Shown: positions 51,266-61,061, numbered from the stretch's first letter. The stretch is 64,000 bases of DNA from Flavobacterium sp. NRK F7 (GCF_024054195.1 NZ_JAMXLB010000001.1:507079-571078); one strand, 5' to 3'. Notes: generated by a model not told the origin, from the letters alone. Numbers and translations are program-made.

Positions 51266-53025
51266 TACAATTGTTTTTCAAGTTCAGAAATTAAAGTTAC
51301 CGCTTTTTCAAAGTCTTGTTGCATTGCTACATTGGTAGAAGGTGCATAGCGAGCGAATTCACAATCATTCATTAATTGAATAAATTGCGTAATCGTTTCA
51401 TTTTGTGCTTGTTTATTTTCTAATATCTCTTGAATGTTTTCTTTACTCATTTCAGAAGTTTCAATATGCAATTTCGCTTTCAAGAAATTATGCAGTGCTT
51501 TCTCCATTGCCATATAGAATGGAATTTTATTCCCCAATTGTTTTTTAGCTTCTGAAAGGTATTTTTTAGCTAGTTTATTATTTCTTCTAATTTTATTCCC
51601 AAATTCATCCGCATCTATCGCTTCTTTTTTCTTTCTTCCCAAGACAATTAAAGGAATGAATAAAAAAGGTGCTACGACTAAACCATAGAATAACTGTGTT
51701 CCAAAAAAGGTGTTTTGATTTCTCACTACAAAGTCAGATTTCAATTTAATAAACTGAAAGGTATTATTTTTAACTACTTTTTGCTTATTTGCATCATTCG
51801 ATGTTACATCTTGTTTCGAAGAGGTAAAGTTTGGGTTATCTAAAACATTAATAGTAATTGCTTCAGAAGAAATGGTTTTGTAGGATTTCGAACCCAAATC
51901 AAAATACGAAAATTCGATCGGTTTTAAGGTGTATTTCCCTTTAAATTGTGGAATAATAGTATACGTATCGGAAATAGTACCATTCATTCCAGATAAAGGC
52001 GTGTTTACTTCTTCTTTATGTTCTGGGTCGAAAACTTCAAAAGCACTTGGAAACTCTGTTTTAGGCAAGGTAAATAATTTTAAATTACCCGTACCCGATA
52101 CCTTAATTTCTAAATCTAAAGATTCACCTGCTCTAAGTTCTGTTTTAGAAGGTTGCACTTCAAAACTGAATTTCCCAACTGCTCCACTAAAACTAAGTGG
52201 TTTTCCAGCTTCCGGTAGCGGTTTCACATTTATGGTTTTGGCTCCTGCAGAAATCGTTTTGGTTACGGATTGGTATTCGGGTTCCATAAAGAAATTTCTT
52301 CTACCAGTCGGCACATCAATATCTAAATTAATGGTCAAGGGTTCAAGTGGTTTCGCTCCCGATTCTTGAGGATAAAGAATTACTTTTCTCCAGACTACCA
52401 AAGCATAATCTTGACCGTCATATTTTCCTTGAACGGCTTCTAATTTATCAATATTAATTTGTTGACTCCAAAACCCATTGTATTTAGGGTTATCTACTTC
52501 TTGCACATTTCGAACTTGGAATCGAGGATTAAAGTACAGTTTATAGATAACAGTAACAGGTTCGTTTAAATACGGATTTCCATTTGAAACCTCAGCTACT
52601 AAATGAACGCCTTCGCCAACTTTATAATCGGGGTCGTTTGGATCTTTAGGTAATTCCACCGCATCTGTTACTGTAACTTTTACAGGTAACGTTTTGTAGG
52701 TTTGACCTTCAAACTCAATAATACCTTGTTTAATGGTTAAGGTCCCTTTTTGAGTAGGCTGTAAGACATAAGCATAACTTCTACTAAATGATTTCACGCC
52801 ATTTACCCAAGAAAAATTGGTAGACTGAAAAGGGCCGCCTACTACTCTAAATCCTTCAAAATTAGGAGCTTGAAAATTATCCCCATCTTCATTTATTGCA
52901 AAAGTTACTTGCAGTCTTTCATTCAAACCAATGGTAGATTTGCTCACTTTAGCTTCAAATTTAATTTCTTGAGCTAAAAGAGCAGTTTGTATAAAAAGTA
53001 ATAGTATAATAAAAACTCTTTTCAT
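51265..53025 (-). CDS. batD: BatD family protein
   Basis: This 586-residue protein has a signal peptide (MKRVFIILLLFIQTALLAQ), two or more long beta-sandwich regions ('STIGLNERLQVTFAINEDGDN' on), one transmembrane helix at about 'FYGLVVAPFLFIPLIVLG' and a cytoplasmic C-terminal helical part. That layout is BatD. It probably anchors the von Willebrand proteins at the membrane and periplasm. I chose the ATG at 53025, one base after the BatC stop, rather than Met1 at 53043. Confidence 0.9.
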   Translation of the reverse strand: MKRVFIILLLFIQTALLAQEIKFEAKVSKSTIGLNERLQVTFAINEDGDNFQAPNFEGFRVVGGPFQSTNFSWVNGVKSFSRSYAYVLQPTQKGTLTIKQGIIEFEGQTYKTLPVKVTVTDAVELPKDPNDPDYKVGEGVHLVAEVSNGNPYLNEPVTVIYKLYFNPRFQVRNVQEVDNPKYNGFWSQQINIDKLEAVQGKYDGQDYALVVWRKVILYPQESGAKPLEPLTINLDIDVPTGRRNFFMEPEYQSVTKTISAGAKTINVKPLPEAGKPLSFSGAVGKFSFEVQPSKTELRAGESLDLEIKVSGTGNLKLFTLPKTEFPSAFEVFDPEHKEEVNTPLSGMNGTISDTYTIIPQFKGKYTLKPIEFSYFDLGSKSYKTISSEAITINVLDNPNFTSSKQDVTSNDANKQKVVKNNTFQFIKLKSDFVVRNQNTFFGTQLFYGLVVAPFLFIPLIVLGRKKKEAIDADEFGNKIRRNNKLAKKYLSEAKKQLGNKIPFYMAMEKALHNFLKAKLHIETSEMSKENIQEILENKQAQNETITQFIQLMNDCEFARYAPSTNVAMQQDFEKAVTLISELEKQL

Positions 53026-53026
53026 T

Positions 53027-53812
53027 TTACCAATCTTTTTCATTTGTTGCTGGAACGGCTTTTACTTTTTTTGCATTTAATTTATCTTGAATTTTCTTTT
53101 CTGCATTGTTAACTGCGTCCAATAAATTTTCGATTTGTTGTTTGTTTACACCAGAAGGTTTTGGATTTCCTTTCTCATCTTCTTTTTTGTCTCCATTTTG
53201 ATTGTCCTTTTTATCATCACCGTCTTTCTTCTTATCTTCTGGATCGCCTTTATCAGAGTCTTTTTTGTCTTTGTCTTGACCGTTATCTTGTTTGTCTTTT
53301 TTATCCTGATTATCTCCCTTATTGTCTTTTTGATCTTGCTTTTTATCCTTGTCCTTATCTTTGTCTTTATCTTTTTTAGGCGGGTTTTCTTTTTGTTTTT
53401 TCTTTGCTAAAGCATAATTATATCGTGTCTCTTCATCATAAGGATTGTTTCTTAAAGCATTTTTATAGGCTTCCGCAGCAGCAGAATAGTTTTCCTCTAA
53501 CATGAATGCATTTCCTAAATTATGGAAAGCCTTGTGTTTTTCTTCTTTAGTTTTCGCACTTTCAATGGCATTTAAAAACTTATATTTTGCTTCACTTGGC
53601 TGATTTTGTCTATAAATACTATTTCCAAGATTATAATTTGCTACTGCTTTTTTTTCTTCATTTGTCGCTTGCGAAACTCTAAAATCACTTTCTGCGGCAA
53701 TAAAATTCTTATTACTAAAAAGTTCAGTTCCTTCGTATAAATTTCTGTCTTTGTTTTGACTAAAAAGTAGCGACGTAATACATAATGCGATTCCTATAAT
53801 TATCCTTTGCAT
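53027..53812 (-). CDS. batC: BatC: TPR protein with a long Lys/Asp low-complexity tail
   Basis: About 261 residues: signal peptide MQRIIIGIALCITSLLFSQ, then two or three TPR units ('NYNLGNSIYRQNQPSEAKYKF', 'HNLGNAFMLEENYSAAAEAYKNAL'). Then a charged stretch of about 90 residues is made almost only of Lys, Asp, Asn, Gln, Glu and Gly ('KDKDKDKDKDKKQDQKD'). The ATG at 53812 lies one base after the BatB stop and gives a normal signal peptide; 53824 is the alternative start. The tail is disordered by composition and may bind cations or partners. Confidence 0.87.
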   Translation of the reverse strand: MQRIIIGIALCITSLLFSQNKDRNLYEGTELFSNKNFIAAESDFRVSQATNEEKKAVANYNLGNSIYRQNQPSEAKYKFLNAIESAKTKEEKHKAFHNLGNAFMLEENYSAAAEAYKNALRNNPYDEETRYNYALAKKKQKENPPKKDKDKDKDKDKKQDQKDNKGDNQDKKDKQDNGQDKDKKDSDKGDPEDKKKDGDDKKDNQNGDKKEDEKGNPKPSGVNKQQIENLLDAVNNAEKKIQDKLNAKKVKAVPATNEKDW

Positions 53813-53813
53813 A

Positions 53814-54851
53814 CTATCTTTCATTAAATAAGTTCAACTTTTGTAACCAAGCTGTTTTTCGCTCTAAAAAGAAAACATCAACTAACAATAGAAAAAAGGC
53901 AACTCCTAAAAACCATTGGTATTGTGTTTGATATTCAGCTATTTCTTGTGATTCAAATTCTGTTTTCTCGATGGTGTCCAATACTTGTTTTATCTCTTCT
54001 AATACTTGTTTTGTATTCTTACCTTCAATGTAAGTAGATTTGGTGTTTTGAGCAATGCTTTGAAGCGTCTCTGTATTAAGTTTTGTAATCACAACCTGAC
54101 CTTCATTATCTTTTTTATATTCTGCAATTACACCATTATCACCCTTGATTGGAATAGGTCCGCCATCTAATGTACCTACACCTATTGTAGCAATTTTAAT
54201 GCCTTTTTCTTTAGCTATTTCGCTTGCTTCTACTGCTCCATCACCATGATCTTCTCCATCTGAAACTAAAATTATTAATTTACTAGTATCCACAGCATCA
54301 AAATAGGTAGTTGCTAAATTAATGGCGTCATTAAGAGCTGTACCTTGAGAAGAAACCATGTTTGTATTCATATTTTGCAAGTACATTTTAGCAATACTGT
54401 AATCGGTGGTCATAGGCAAAACAGGATAAGCACTTCCCGCATAACCTACTATACCAATTCGATCATTTCCTAAGCTATTGATTATCTGATTAATCAATTG
54501 TTTTGATTTTTCGAGACGACTGGGAGCAATATCTTCAGCCAACATACTTTTTGAAATATCTAAAGCAAAAACAATATCAATACCTTGTCTTTTAACTGTT
54601 TCCATTTTGGTGCCAATTTTGGGGTTTACCAAAGCCAAAATCAAACCTGTTAAAGCGACTAAAACAGTGGTGAATTTTAAAATGGGTTTAAAAGTAGATT
54701 TTTCAGGACTTAGTTTTTTTACCAATTCCAAATCACCAAATTCTCTTTGCTTTCTCTTTTTCCAATATATCTGAAATAAGAATAACACTACTAATAGCGG
54801 AAGTATTAGTAATAAATATAACAATATTGGTTCTTCTAATTTATGATACAT
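53814..54851 (-). CDS. batB: BatB: von Willebrand factor A membrane protein
   Basis: The 345-residue protein has two N-terminal transmembrane helices, then a vWA domain with MIDAS motif 'ALDISKSM' (about residue 94) and the later 'QGTALNDAI' and 'LVSDGEDH' motif parts, and a C-terminal transmembrane helix. BatB is one of two vWA partners in the Bacteroides aerotolerance operon. It follows batA by 11 bases. Confidence 0.92.
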   Translation of the reverse strand: MYHKLEEPILLYLLLILPLLVVLFLFQIYWKKRKQREFGDLELVKKLSPEKSTFKPILKFTTVLVALTGLILALVNPKIGTKMETVKRQGIDIVFALDISKSMLAEDIAPSRLEKSKQLINQIINSLGNDRIGIVGYAGSAYPVLPMTTDYSIAKMYLQNMNTNMVSSQGTALNDAINLATTYFDAVDTSKLIILVSDGEDHGDGAVEASEIAKEKGIKIATIGVGTLDGGPIPIKGDNGVIAEYKKDNEGQVVITKLNTETLQSIAQNTKSTYIEGKNTKQVLEEIKQVLDTIEKTEFESQEIAEYQTQYQWFLGVAFFLLLVDVFFLERKTAWLQKLNLFNER

Positions 54852-54862
54852 TATTTATTTTT

Positions 54863-55867
54863 TTAAACAAAACCTTTAAAAACAGTATTTCTCAAACCGA
54901 TTTCTAGTAAAACAAGTGCAAAAGCCAACCAAACTAAAGGTTTAAATTTTTCATCATAATTGAAATATTTTTTTTCTTCAATTTCAGTGGTTTCTAGCTT
55001 ATTGATTTCAGCATAGATTTCTTCTAATTTTTTATTATTAGTGGCTCTAAAATATTTTCCATCTGTCGTTTTGGCAATTTCTTTCATTAAATCCTCATCT
55101 ATTTCTACTTTCATGTTACGAAATAAAAATTGCCCGTTGGCTGTTTTTGCATAAGGAAAAGGAGCCATTCCATTGGTGCCAATACCAATAGTATATACTT
55201 TTATACCATATTGTTTTGCAATGTCTGCTGCCATTCTTGGGTCGATAGTACCAGCATTATTTACACCATCCGTTAAAAGAATAATAATTCTACTTTTTGC
55301 TTTACTATCTTTTAAGCGATTAATTGCTGTGGCCAATCCTACTCCTATTCCTGTTCCATCTGCAATTATGGAATCGTCATAATTTACCGTTTTAAGAGAT
55401 TGTAAAACGACTGTTTTATCAGACGTAACAGGAGTACGTGTATAGCTTTCTCCCGCATAAACTACTAAACCTATTCTATCATTTATTCTGTCTTCGATAA
55501 ATTTTGCAGCTACTCGCTTCAGTGCATCTAAACGATTCGGTTTTAAATCTTTAGCCAACATACTTCCTGAAACATCTATTGCCATTACAATATCAATACC
55601 TCGAGTAGTTCTTGATTTTTGGGTTACATCTACACTTCTTGGTCGTGCTAAAGCTACAATAATGGAAGCTAAAGCTAGAATCCGTAATCCAAAAAGTAGT
55701 GGTTTTAATCTAGACAACAACGTTCTACTATTGGCAAATGGAGCTAAAGAACTCATTTTGATGCTTGCCGATTGCTTTTTTCTAGAATAAAGATACCAAG
55801 CAATTGCAATTGGCAACGTTAAAAATAACCAGAAAAACTCAGGATGTAAAAAAGTTACGTTTTTCAT
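54863..55867 (-). CDS. batA: BatA: von Willebrand factor A membrane protein
   Basis: The 334-residue protein mirrors BatB: N-terminal transmembrane helices ('WLFLTLPIAIAWYLYS'), a vWA domain with MIDAS 'AIDVSGSM' near residue 97 and 'ILLTDGVNNAGT' near 197, and a C-terminal helix. The full DxSxS motif suggests divalent metal-dependent binding. It starts four bases inside the end of the preceding 540-residue gene. Confidence 0.92.
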   Translation of the reverse strand: MKNVTFLHPEFFWLFLTLPIAIAWYLYSRKKQSASIKMSSLAPFANSRTLLSRLKPLLFGLRILALASIIVALARPRSVDVTQKSRTTRGIDIVMAIDVSGSMLAKDLKPNRLDALKRVAAKFIEDRINDRIGLVVYAGESYTRTPVTSDKTVVLQSLKTVNYDDSIIADGTGIGVGLATAINRLKDSKAKSRIIILLTDGVNNAGTIDPRMAADIAKQYGIKVYTIGIGTNGMAPFPYAKTANGQFLFRNMKVEIDEDLMKEIAKTTDGKYFRATNNKKLEEIYAEINKLETTEIEEKKYFNYDEKFKPLVWLAFALVLLEIGLRNTVFKGFV

Positions 55868-57486
55868 TTTTCAGCCGTTTTTCTAAGTTGGACAGATGCA
55901 ATTATGCGTTCCATGATTTGTTTCGCATATTCATCTTCATTTCTATAAATTAAGAACAATTCTTGTGCTCCTCCTGGTTGAGAAAACACATACAATTCGT
56001 AATTCATGAGTTGGTTTTCTTTTTCCAGTGGGTTTTGAACAGAAAAACTACCATATGCTTTTTTTCCTGTTAAACCTTTAGGATCTTCATAATCTTCTTC
56101 TTTAACGGTAATATTTTTGGCTCCCAATAATTCCATGTTTTTCAAATCATATTCTACTACCTGATTCAAATCTACATTTGTGGTATCTTTGAAGGCCGTT
56201 GTATTTAGGATAATTGAGAAATTATCCAATAAACTTCCATACATGAATTTTGCATTGGCTTTTACGTGTGCTGGTAAGTTATTTTGTATACGCTCATCAG
56301 AAACTCGTTTTAAGACTTTTGGAGTTGCTATAATGATGGCGGGATCACCATATTCAGAGGTAATCCATTCTTCATTTAATAAAGATTTCGCACTATGTCC
56401 TATCCAATTATTTCTAATATAGTCGGTACCTTTGGAAACACCAATGAAGACACCTCCAATTAATAATAAAAAAAGAACCAATGTTATTGGAATGCCAATT
56501 CGTTTTAACTTTTGAGAACGATTTCTTTTGCGTTTTAATTCTTCTGTAAACAAATTCTCCTTTTCTTCATCTGTTCTAGGAATGGCTTTATCTATTGAAA
56601 TTAAAAACGAATCTATGATTTTTTTATCATTTTCAATTTCAAAATCCAAGGGTTTTGATTTCGCAAATTTTACTAAATCAGCATTCGCCATTACTTTTTT
56701 GAATTTATCTAAAATATCTTGGCTTAGTTTAATTTTTTTCTTTTTAATAGTTGATTTTAAAGTTTCAAACAATTCATTTGATGTACTTTCCATAGCAGGA
56801 ATTTCAACTGCTTCTTCCAAATAATATCTCGTAATATCTGTTAATTCGGAATAATAGGCTTTGGTTTCCCCTTTTTGCCAAAGTTCTTTTCCTTCTAAAT
56901 TTTGTAATTGAGATAATGCTTTTTCAATTGGTGATGCAAAAAGAATTTCGTCCGCTTCATTCTTTTTAATTTGTTTCTTTTTGATCAAATAATACACTAC
57001 AAAACCTATAATAAGAATACCAACAATTCCTAATAGAACATATAGCCAAAAATAATTGGTGGGTTGTTCTACGGTAATGATTGACTTAATATCATACATT
57101 TGTTGTTTTAACGTGTCTACAATTACTGGGTTTACCGTTATTGCAAAAGAATCTGTTTTGACAGTTTTATTGTTGATAATAACTTGTAAAGGAGGAATTA
57201 CATATCGTCCTGAATCAAATTGGGTTAACCCATATTTTTTAATTAATTCCAGTTTGTCGTTGTTTTTTATAGAATCTACGGCATAGGATTCTAAAACTTC
57301 TACTGGTCCGAAAAACTGTCCTTCTGGAAAAACGACTTTATCTTTTGTAGTAACATTCGCTTTAATCGTCAAATTAAATTGAGAACCAATTTTAATCTGT
57401 GTAGAATCTATAGTAGATTGAATCGTTTGAGAAAAAACGATTGAAGTAAATAAAAAACAAAGGACTATTTTTAAATTCTTTATCAT
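55864..57486 (-). CDS. Bat-operon membrane protein with two helices
   Basis: The 540-residue protein has a signal peptide ('LCFLFTSIVFSQ'), a BatD-like beta domain ('DSTQIKIGSQFNLTIKANV') up to about 145, a transmembrane helix at about 'WLYVLLGIVGILIIGFVVYYLI', and a cytoplasmic helical region. A second hydrophobic helix ('IPITLVLFLLLIGGVFIGVS') precedes an extra C-terminal domain of about 180 residues. The first two-thirds resemble the DUF4381-like member of Bat operons; the C-terminal third looks like an added module. It lies between the DUF58 gene (2-base gap) and batA (4-base overlap). Confidence 0.75.
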   Translation of the reverse strand: MIKNLKIVLCFLFTSIVFSQTIQSTIDSTQIKIGSQFNLTIKANVTTKDKVVFPEGQFFGPVEVLESYAVDSIKNNDKLELIKKYGLTQFDSGRYVIPPLQVIINNKTVKTDSFAITVNPVIVDTLKQQMYDIKSIITVEQPTNYFWLYVLLGIVGILIIGFVVYYLIKKKQIKKNEADEILFASPIEKALSQLQNLEGKELWQKGETKAYYSELTDITRYYLEEAVEIPAMESTSNELFETLKSTIKKKKIKLSQDILDKFKKVMANADLVKFAKSKPLDFEIENDKKIIDSFLISIDKAIPRTDEEKENLFTEELKRKRNRSQKLKRIGIPITLVLFLLLIGGVFIGVSKGTDYIRNNWIGHSAKSLLNEEWITSEYGDPAIIIATPKVLKRVSDERIQNNLPAHVKANAKFMYGSLLDNFSIILNTTAFKDTTNVDLNQVVEYDLKNMELLGAKNITVKEEDYEDPKGLTGKKAYGSFSVQNPLEKENQLMNYELYVFSQPGGAQELFLIYRNEDEYAKQIMERIIASVQLRKTAEK

Positions 57487-57487
57487 T

Positions 57488-58354
57488 TTAATTTCTTGCT
57501 TTAAAATAACCCAGTAATTTGGTTACATAACTTTCATCAACTCTAGCACTAACAGTTCCCGCTCCACATTTTGAAAAAGTATCTGTAAAATATTTTACAT
57601 TGTCTTTATAATGCTTTTCATAGTTCATTCGCACACTTTTTGAGTTAGTATCCACCAAAAATGATTCACCTGTTTCTGCATCTAACATATTCACCATACC
57701 CAAATTTGGTATCGTTTCTTCTCTTTTATCATACACTCGTATTCCTGTAAGATCATGTTTTTTGGAAGCAATTTTTAAGGTGTGTTCGTATTCCTTTGTC
57801 ATAAAATCGGAAATTAGAAACACAATTGCTTTTTTGTTCATTACACCCGATAAAAATTTTAAGGCTTGAGCCAAATCGGTTTTTTTACTTTTAGGTTTGA
57901 ACTCAATTAATTCTCTGATGATTCTTAAAACATGAGATTTCCCTTTTTTAGGAGGAATAAACAATTCAATTTCGTCTGAAAAAAGAATTAGGCCAACTTT
58001 ATCATTGTTTTGAGTTGAAGAAAAAGCTAATGTAGCAGCAATCTCTGTGACAATTTCGTTTTTAAATTGATTTTTAGAACCAAAGGATTCAGAACCACTA
58101 CAATCCACCATGAGCATCATGGTTAATTCTCTTTCTTCTTCAAAAACTTTAACGAAAGGTTCATTGTATCTTGCCGTAACATTCCAATCTATCGCACGTA
58201 CATCATCTCCATATTGATATTGACGTACTTCCGAAAAAGTCATCCCTCTTCCTTTAAAAGATGTATGATATTCACCAGAAAAGATATGATCGCTCAATCT
58301 TCTGGTTTTAATTTCAATTTTTCTTACTTTTTTAAGTATTTCTTTCGTTTCCAT
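57488..58354 (-). CDS. DUF58 domain protein of the Bat operon
   Basis: The 288-residue cytoplasmic protein carries the DUF58/vWA-like signature 'GRGMTFSEVRQYQYGDD', 'RAIDWNVTARYNEPFVK' and 'MMLMVDCSGSESFG'. DUF58 proteins regularly accompany MoxR ATPases as partner or substrate-presenting factors. The conserved MoxR-DUF58-Bat order supports that here. Confidence 0.93.
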   Translation of the reverse strand: METKEILKKVRKIEIKTRRLSDHIFSGEYHTSFKGRGMTFSEVRQYQYGDDVRAIDWNVTARYNEPFVKVFEEERELTMMLMVDCSGSESFGSKNQFKNEIVTEIAATLAFSSTQNNDKVGLILFSDEIELFIPPKKGKSHVLRIIRELIEFKPKSKKTDLAQALKFLSGVMNKKAIVFLISDFMTKEYEHTLKIASKKHDLTGIRVYDKREETIPNLGMVNMLDAETGESFLVDTNSKSVRMNYEKHYKDNVKYFTDTFSKCGAGTVSARVDESYVTKLLGYFKARN

Positions 58355-58360
58355 TTTTTT

Positions 58361-58435
58361 AGTATTCAGTGATCAGTTAAAAGTTTTCAGTAACGTTCTA
58401 AAACGACTTACTGTTACTGTTTACTGCCTACTAAT
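58361..58435 (-). repeat. CAGT/TTACTG-rich intergenic block
   Basis: The 75-base spacer between the MoxR and DUF58 genes contains AGTATTCAGTGATCAGTTAA and CTTACTGTTACTGTTTACTG stretches. These resemble the imperfect repeats flanking the four-helix-bundle gene. It breaks an otherwise compact operon. Confidence 0.5.
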
Positions 58436-58436
58436 T

Positions 58437-59441
58437 TTAAGGCACTTCTACTTCGTTAACAATTTTATTAATGATATCTACTGAAGTAATGTTTTCAGCT
58501 TCAGCTTCGTACGTGATTCCAATTCTATGACGTAATACATCGTGAACCACAGCTCTAACGTCTTCAGGAATTACATAACCTCTTCTTTTAATGAAAGCAT
58601 AACATTTTGCAGCAGTAGCTAAATTAATACTTCCACGAGGCGAAGAACCAAAACTAATTAATGGTTTTAAGCTTTCTAATTTGTATTTTTCTGGAAAACG
58701 AGTAGCAAAAATAATATCTAGTATATATTTTTCTATTTTTTCATCCATGTATACTTCTCGAACCGCTTGCTGTGCTCTCAAAATTTGTTCCAAAGAAACG
58801 ACTTGGTTTACTTTTTCAAAAGACCCAGATAAATTTTGACGAATGACCATTCTTTCATCTTCCATTTTAGGATAATCGATAACTGTTTTTAGCATAAAAC
58901 GGTCAACTTGAGCTTCTGGTAAAGGATACGTTCCTTCTTGCTCAACCGGATTTTGAGTTGCCATTACTAAAAAAGGCTTATCTAATTTAAATGTAGTATC
59001 GCCAATTGTAACTTGTTTCTCTTGCATCGCTTCTAAAAGCGCTGATTGTACTTTAGCTGGAGCACGGTTAATCTCATCAGCAAGCACAAAATTGGCGAAA
59101 ATAGGACCTTTTTTAATCGTAAAGTCGTTTTCTTTGATGTTATAAATCATCGTTCCAACAACATCCGCAGGTAGTAAATCGGGTGTAAACTGAATTCTAC
59201 TAAAACTACCATGCACCGCTTGAGAAAGCGTATTAATTGCTAATGTTTTTGCTAATCCAGGAACACCTTCTAATAAAATGTGACCTTGTCCTAAAAGTCC
59301 AATTAAAAGTCTTTCAATCATGTGTTTTTGTCCAACAATGACTTTGTTCATTTCCATTGTCAACAAATCGACAAAAGCACTTTCTCTTTCTATTTTTTCA
59401 TTAATTGCTCTAATATCTAGTGTCGCAGTATTTTCTTCCAT
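58437..59441 (-). CDS. MoxR-family AAA+ ATPase
   Basis: A 334-residue ATPase with Walker A 'LLEGVPGLAKTLAIN' (about residues 59-73), Walker B 'FVLADEINRAPAKVQSALLEAM', and sensor motifs. The ATG at 59441 (MEENTATLDIRAINEK) is preferred to a TTG 21 bases upstream. MoxR ATPases act as chaperones that assist maturation of vWA-domain complexes, which fits the batA/batB genes of the same operon. It is the first gene of the Bat unit. Confidence 0.95.
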   Translation of the reverse strand: MEENTATLDIRAINEKIERESAFVDLLTMEMNKVIVGQKHMIERLLIGLLGQGHILLEGVPGLAKTLAINTLSQAVHGSFSRIQFTPDLLPADVVGTMIYNIKENDFTIKKGPIFANFVLADEINRAPAKVQSALLEAMQEKQVTIGDTTFKLDKPFLVMATQNPVEQEGTYPLPEAQVDRFMLKTVIDYPKMEDERMVIRQNLSGSFEKVNQVVSLEQILRAQQAVREVYMDEKIEKYILDIIFATRFPEKYKLESLKPLISFGSSPRGSINLATAAKCYAFIKRRGYVIPEDVRAVVHDVLRHRIGITYEAEAENITSVDIINKIVNEVEVP

Positions 59442-59672
59442 TTTCAATTTATTTTGGTTCAAATTTTCAAAAAAATTTTAACAATTCAAAATTGAAAATT
59501 TATTTAGGACTACGATGTTAATATACCGTTAAAAAAATTAAGCTTAAGCATTATTTAAGCCTAATTTATGATTTTGTTTTTATTGTTTTAAGAATTTATA
59601 TCAAAAAAGTGTTTTTATACGATAACAGGTTCCAAATCAATAATTTCTGTCTTTTCAAAATAAATACGAAAT

Positions 59673-59702
59673 AAAAAAGCACATTTGACAATGTGCTTTT
59701 TT
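59673..59702 (-). terminator. Rho-independent terminator after the DUF3103-like gene
   Basis: A perfect 13-bp stem (AAAAAAGCACATT / AATGTGCTTTTTT) with loop TGAC lies 21 bases past the stop codon. The 231 bases from 59442 to 59672, upstream of the MoxR gene, hold no gene that I can support. Confidence 0.85.
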
Positions 59703-59722
59703 TAAAAATTTATAGTTACTTT

Positions 59723-60835
59723 TTATAATGTTTCAAAAGAATAGGTTATGGCAGCATTATTACTAGCGCCACTTCTCAATTGTGTTACATTTTGTTTTCT
59801 GATGATATAATACTGATCAATTTCATCGTCAGAATCGGTAGACCAACTTCCTTTAATTTCATCTAGAACAGCCGTAATTGTATTAACTACGAAAGGTGTC
59901 CAAACTGCGTCTCCAGTTCCTAAAGTTACACCCGTTCCTATTGCTTGAACAACAATGTTAATAACACCCGCATAATCAAAGCCTGAGTCCTCTTCCATGA
60001 TAATCATGGTAGCCGCATTTCGAGTATGTTCATTCCAAAAAACAAAAGGTTGCTCTGGTGTATATAAAACATTTTTCTTTTTAATGTAAGGCATTTGTAA
60101 GACCCTTAAAGGCGGTACGTTTGGCTCATTAAAGTTTTGATCAAAATTGAATACAATAGCATAAATTTCAGGATTCCCTTTAAACCAAGGTTCTTGTACA
60201 TCTGCTAATTTTATAGCGTCTATTTTATTAAAATCAACCGCTGTAGCTTTTCCTGAAACAACTGATGTGGTCATTTGAGCATCAAAACCTCTTTTGATTA
60301 ATTCTTCATTTAACGATTTCATGCTTTTTTGAAATTCATATTTTCCATGTTGATCGATAAAAAGAATCGGTTTATTACTGGGTTGAGAGGCATCAACAAA
60401 AACTACTTCTCCATTTATATCAACTCCTTCTAGTGTTTTGGTGTTATCATCTATAGGAGCAAAAAGGATTTGTAAATCACTCAATGTTTTAGCATTTACG
60501 ACTTCTTGATTATACATAAAACATTCTAAAACACCTTCTTTTTCAATTTCTGGAGTAATAAATTCTTTACTTTTTGTTATTTTTAAGTCGTTAAAAACTT
60601 CAGAAAGAAGGATTTCATTAAGGCTTTTAAATTTACTACTGCTTAATAATTCTGCTCCATTGTTTGTTTTTAATGCATTAGCAACTTGTTTTGCTAATTC
60701 AATTTTGTCAGTAGTAACATAAGTAAGCGTTTGATTTTCGACTTCAAGAGAAGTGTCGGAGCTACAAGAAAAAAACAAGCTAGAGAGAATAAAAAGTGAA
60801 GTGATTCTTCTGAAATTAGTTTTCATAATTTTCAT
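59723..60835 (-). CDS. Secreted lipoprotein, DUF3103-like
   Basis: The 370-residue protein has a lipoprotein signal ending in 'LFFSCSSD' and an unremarkable acidic-to-neutral mature part. 'KIELAKQVANALKTNNGAELL' near residue 45 and 'FWNEHTRNAATMIIMEEDSGFD' late in the protein resemble the DUF3103 family as I recall it. The late region with 'ITAVLDEIKGSW' and 'YYIIRKQNVTQLRSG' looks beta-rich. Function is unknown. The start could be the ATG at 60835 or at 60826. Confidence 0.7.
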   Translation of the reverse strand: MKIMKTNFRRITSLFILSSLFFSCSSDTSLEVENQTLTYVTTDKIELAKQVANALKTNNGAELLSSSKFKSLNEILLSEVFNDLKITKSKEFITPEIEKEGVLECFMYNQEVVNAKTLSDLQILFAPIDDNTKTLEGVDINGEVVFVDASQPSNKPILFIDQHGKYEFQKSMKSLNEELIKRGFDAQMTTSVVSGKATAVDFNKIDAIKLADVQEPWFKGNPEIYAIVFNFDQNFNEPNVPPLRVLQMPYIKKKNVLYTPEQPFVFWNEHTRNAATMIIMEEDSGFDYAGVINIVVQAIGTGVTLGTGDAVWTPFVVNTITAVLDEIKGSWSTDSDDEIDQYYIIRKQNVTQLRSGASNNAAITYSFETL

Positions 60836-61061
60836 GTTTTAAATAAATAGTACTGTTTGTTTGATTTTTTATCGAAGTAAAACTACAACAGATGTATCGC
60901 TTATACTTACATCTTTTTTACCTTTAATGTTAAAATTTAGTCCTGTTTCTTCTTGAAATATTTCTTTATATTTAACAGATTATCAACAAACTAATTTAAT
61001 TGCAAAACATTTTGAATCCACTCAAATAAAACAGTAAATTAGTGGCAAATTATTTCAGAAG

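Noticed and set aside
51929..52369. A 146-codon open frame antisense to batD.
   Set aside because: It lies wholly inside a well-supported gene and shows no family motif.
53135..53410. A hydrophobic open frame antisense to batC.
   Set aside because: It is produced by the reverse strand of the Lys/Asp repeats and has no start context; it is a shadow frame.
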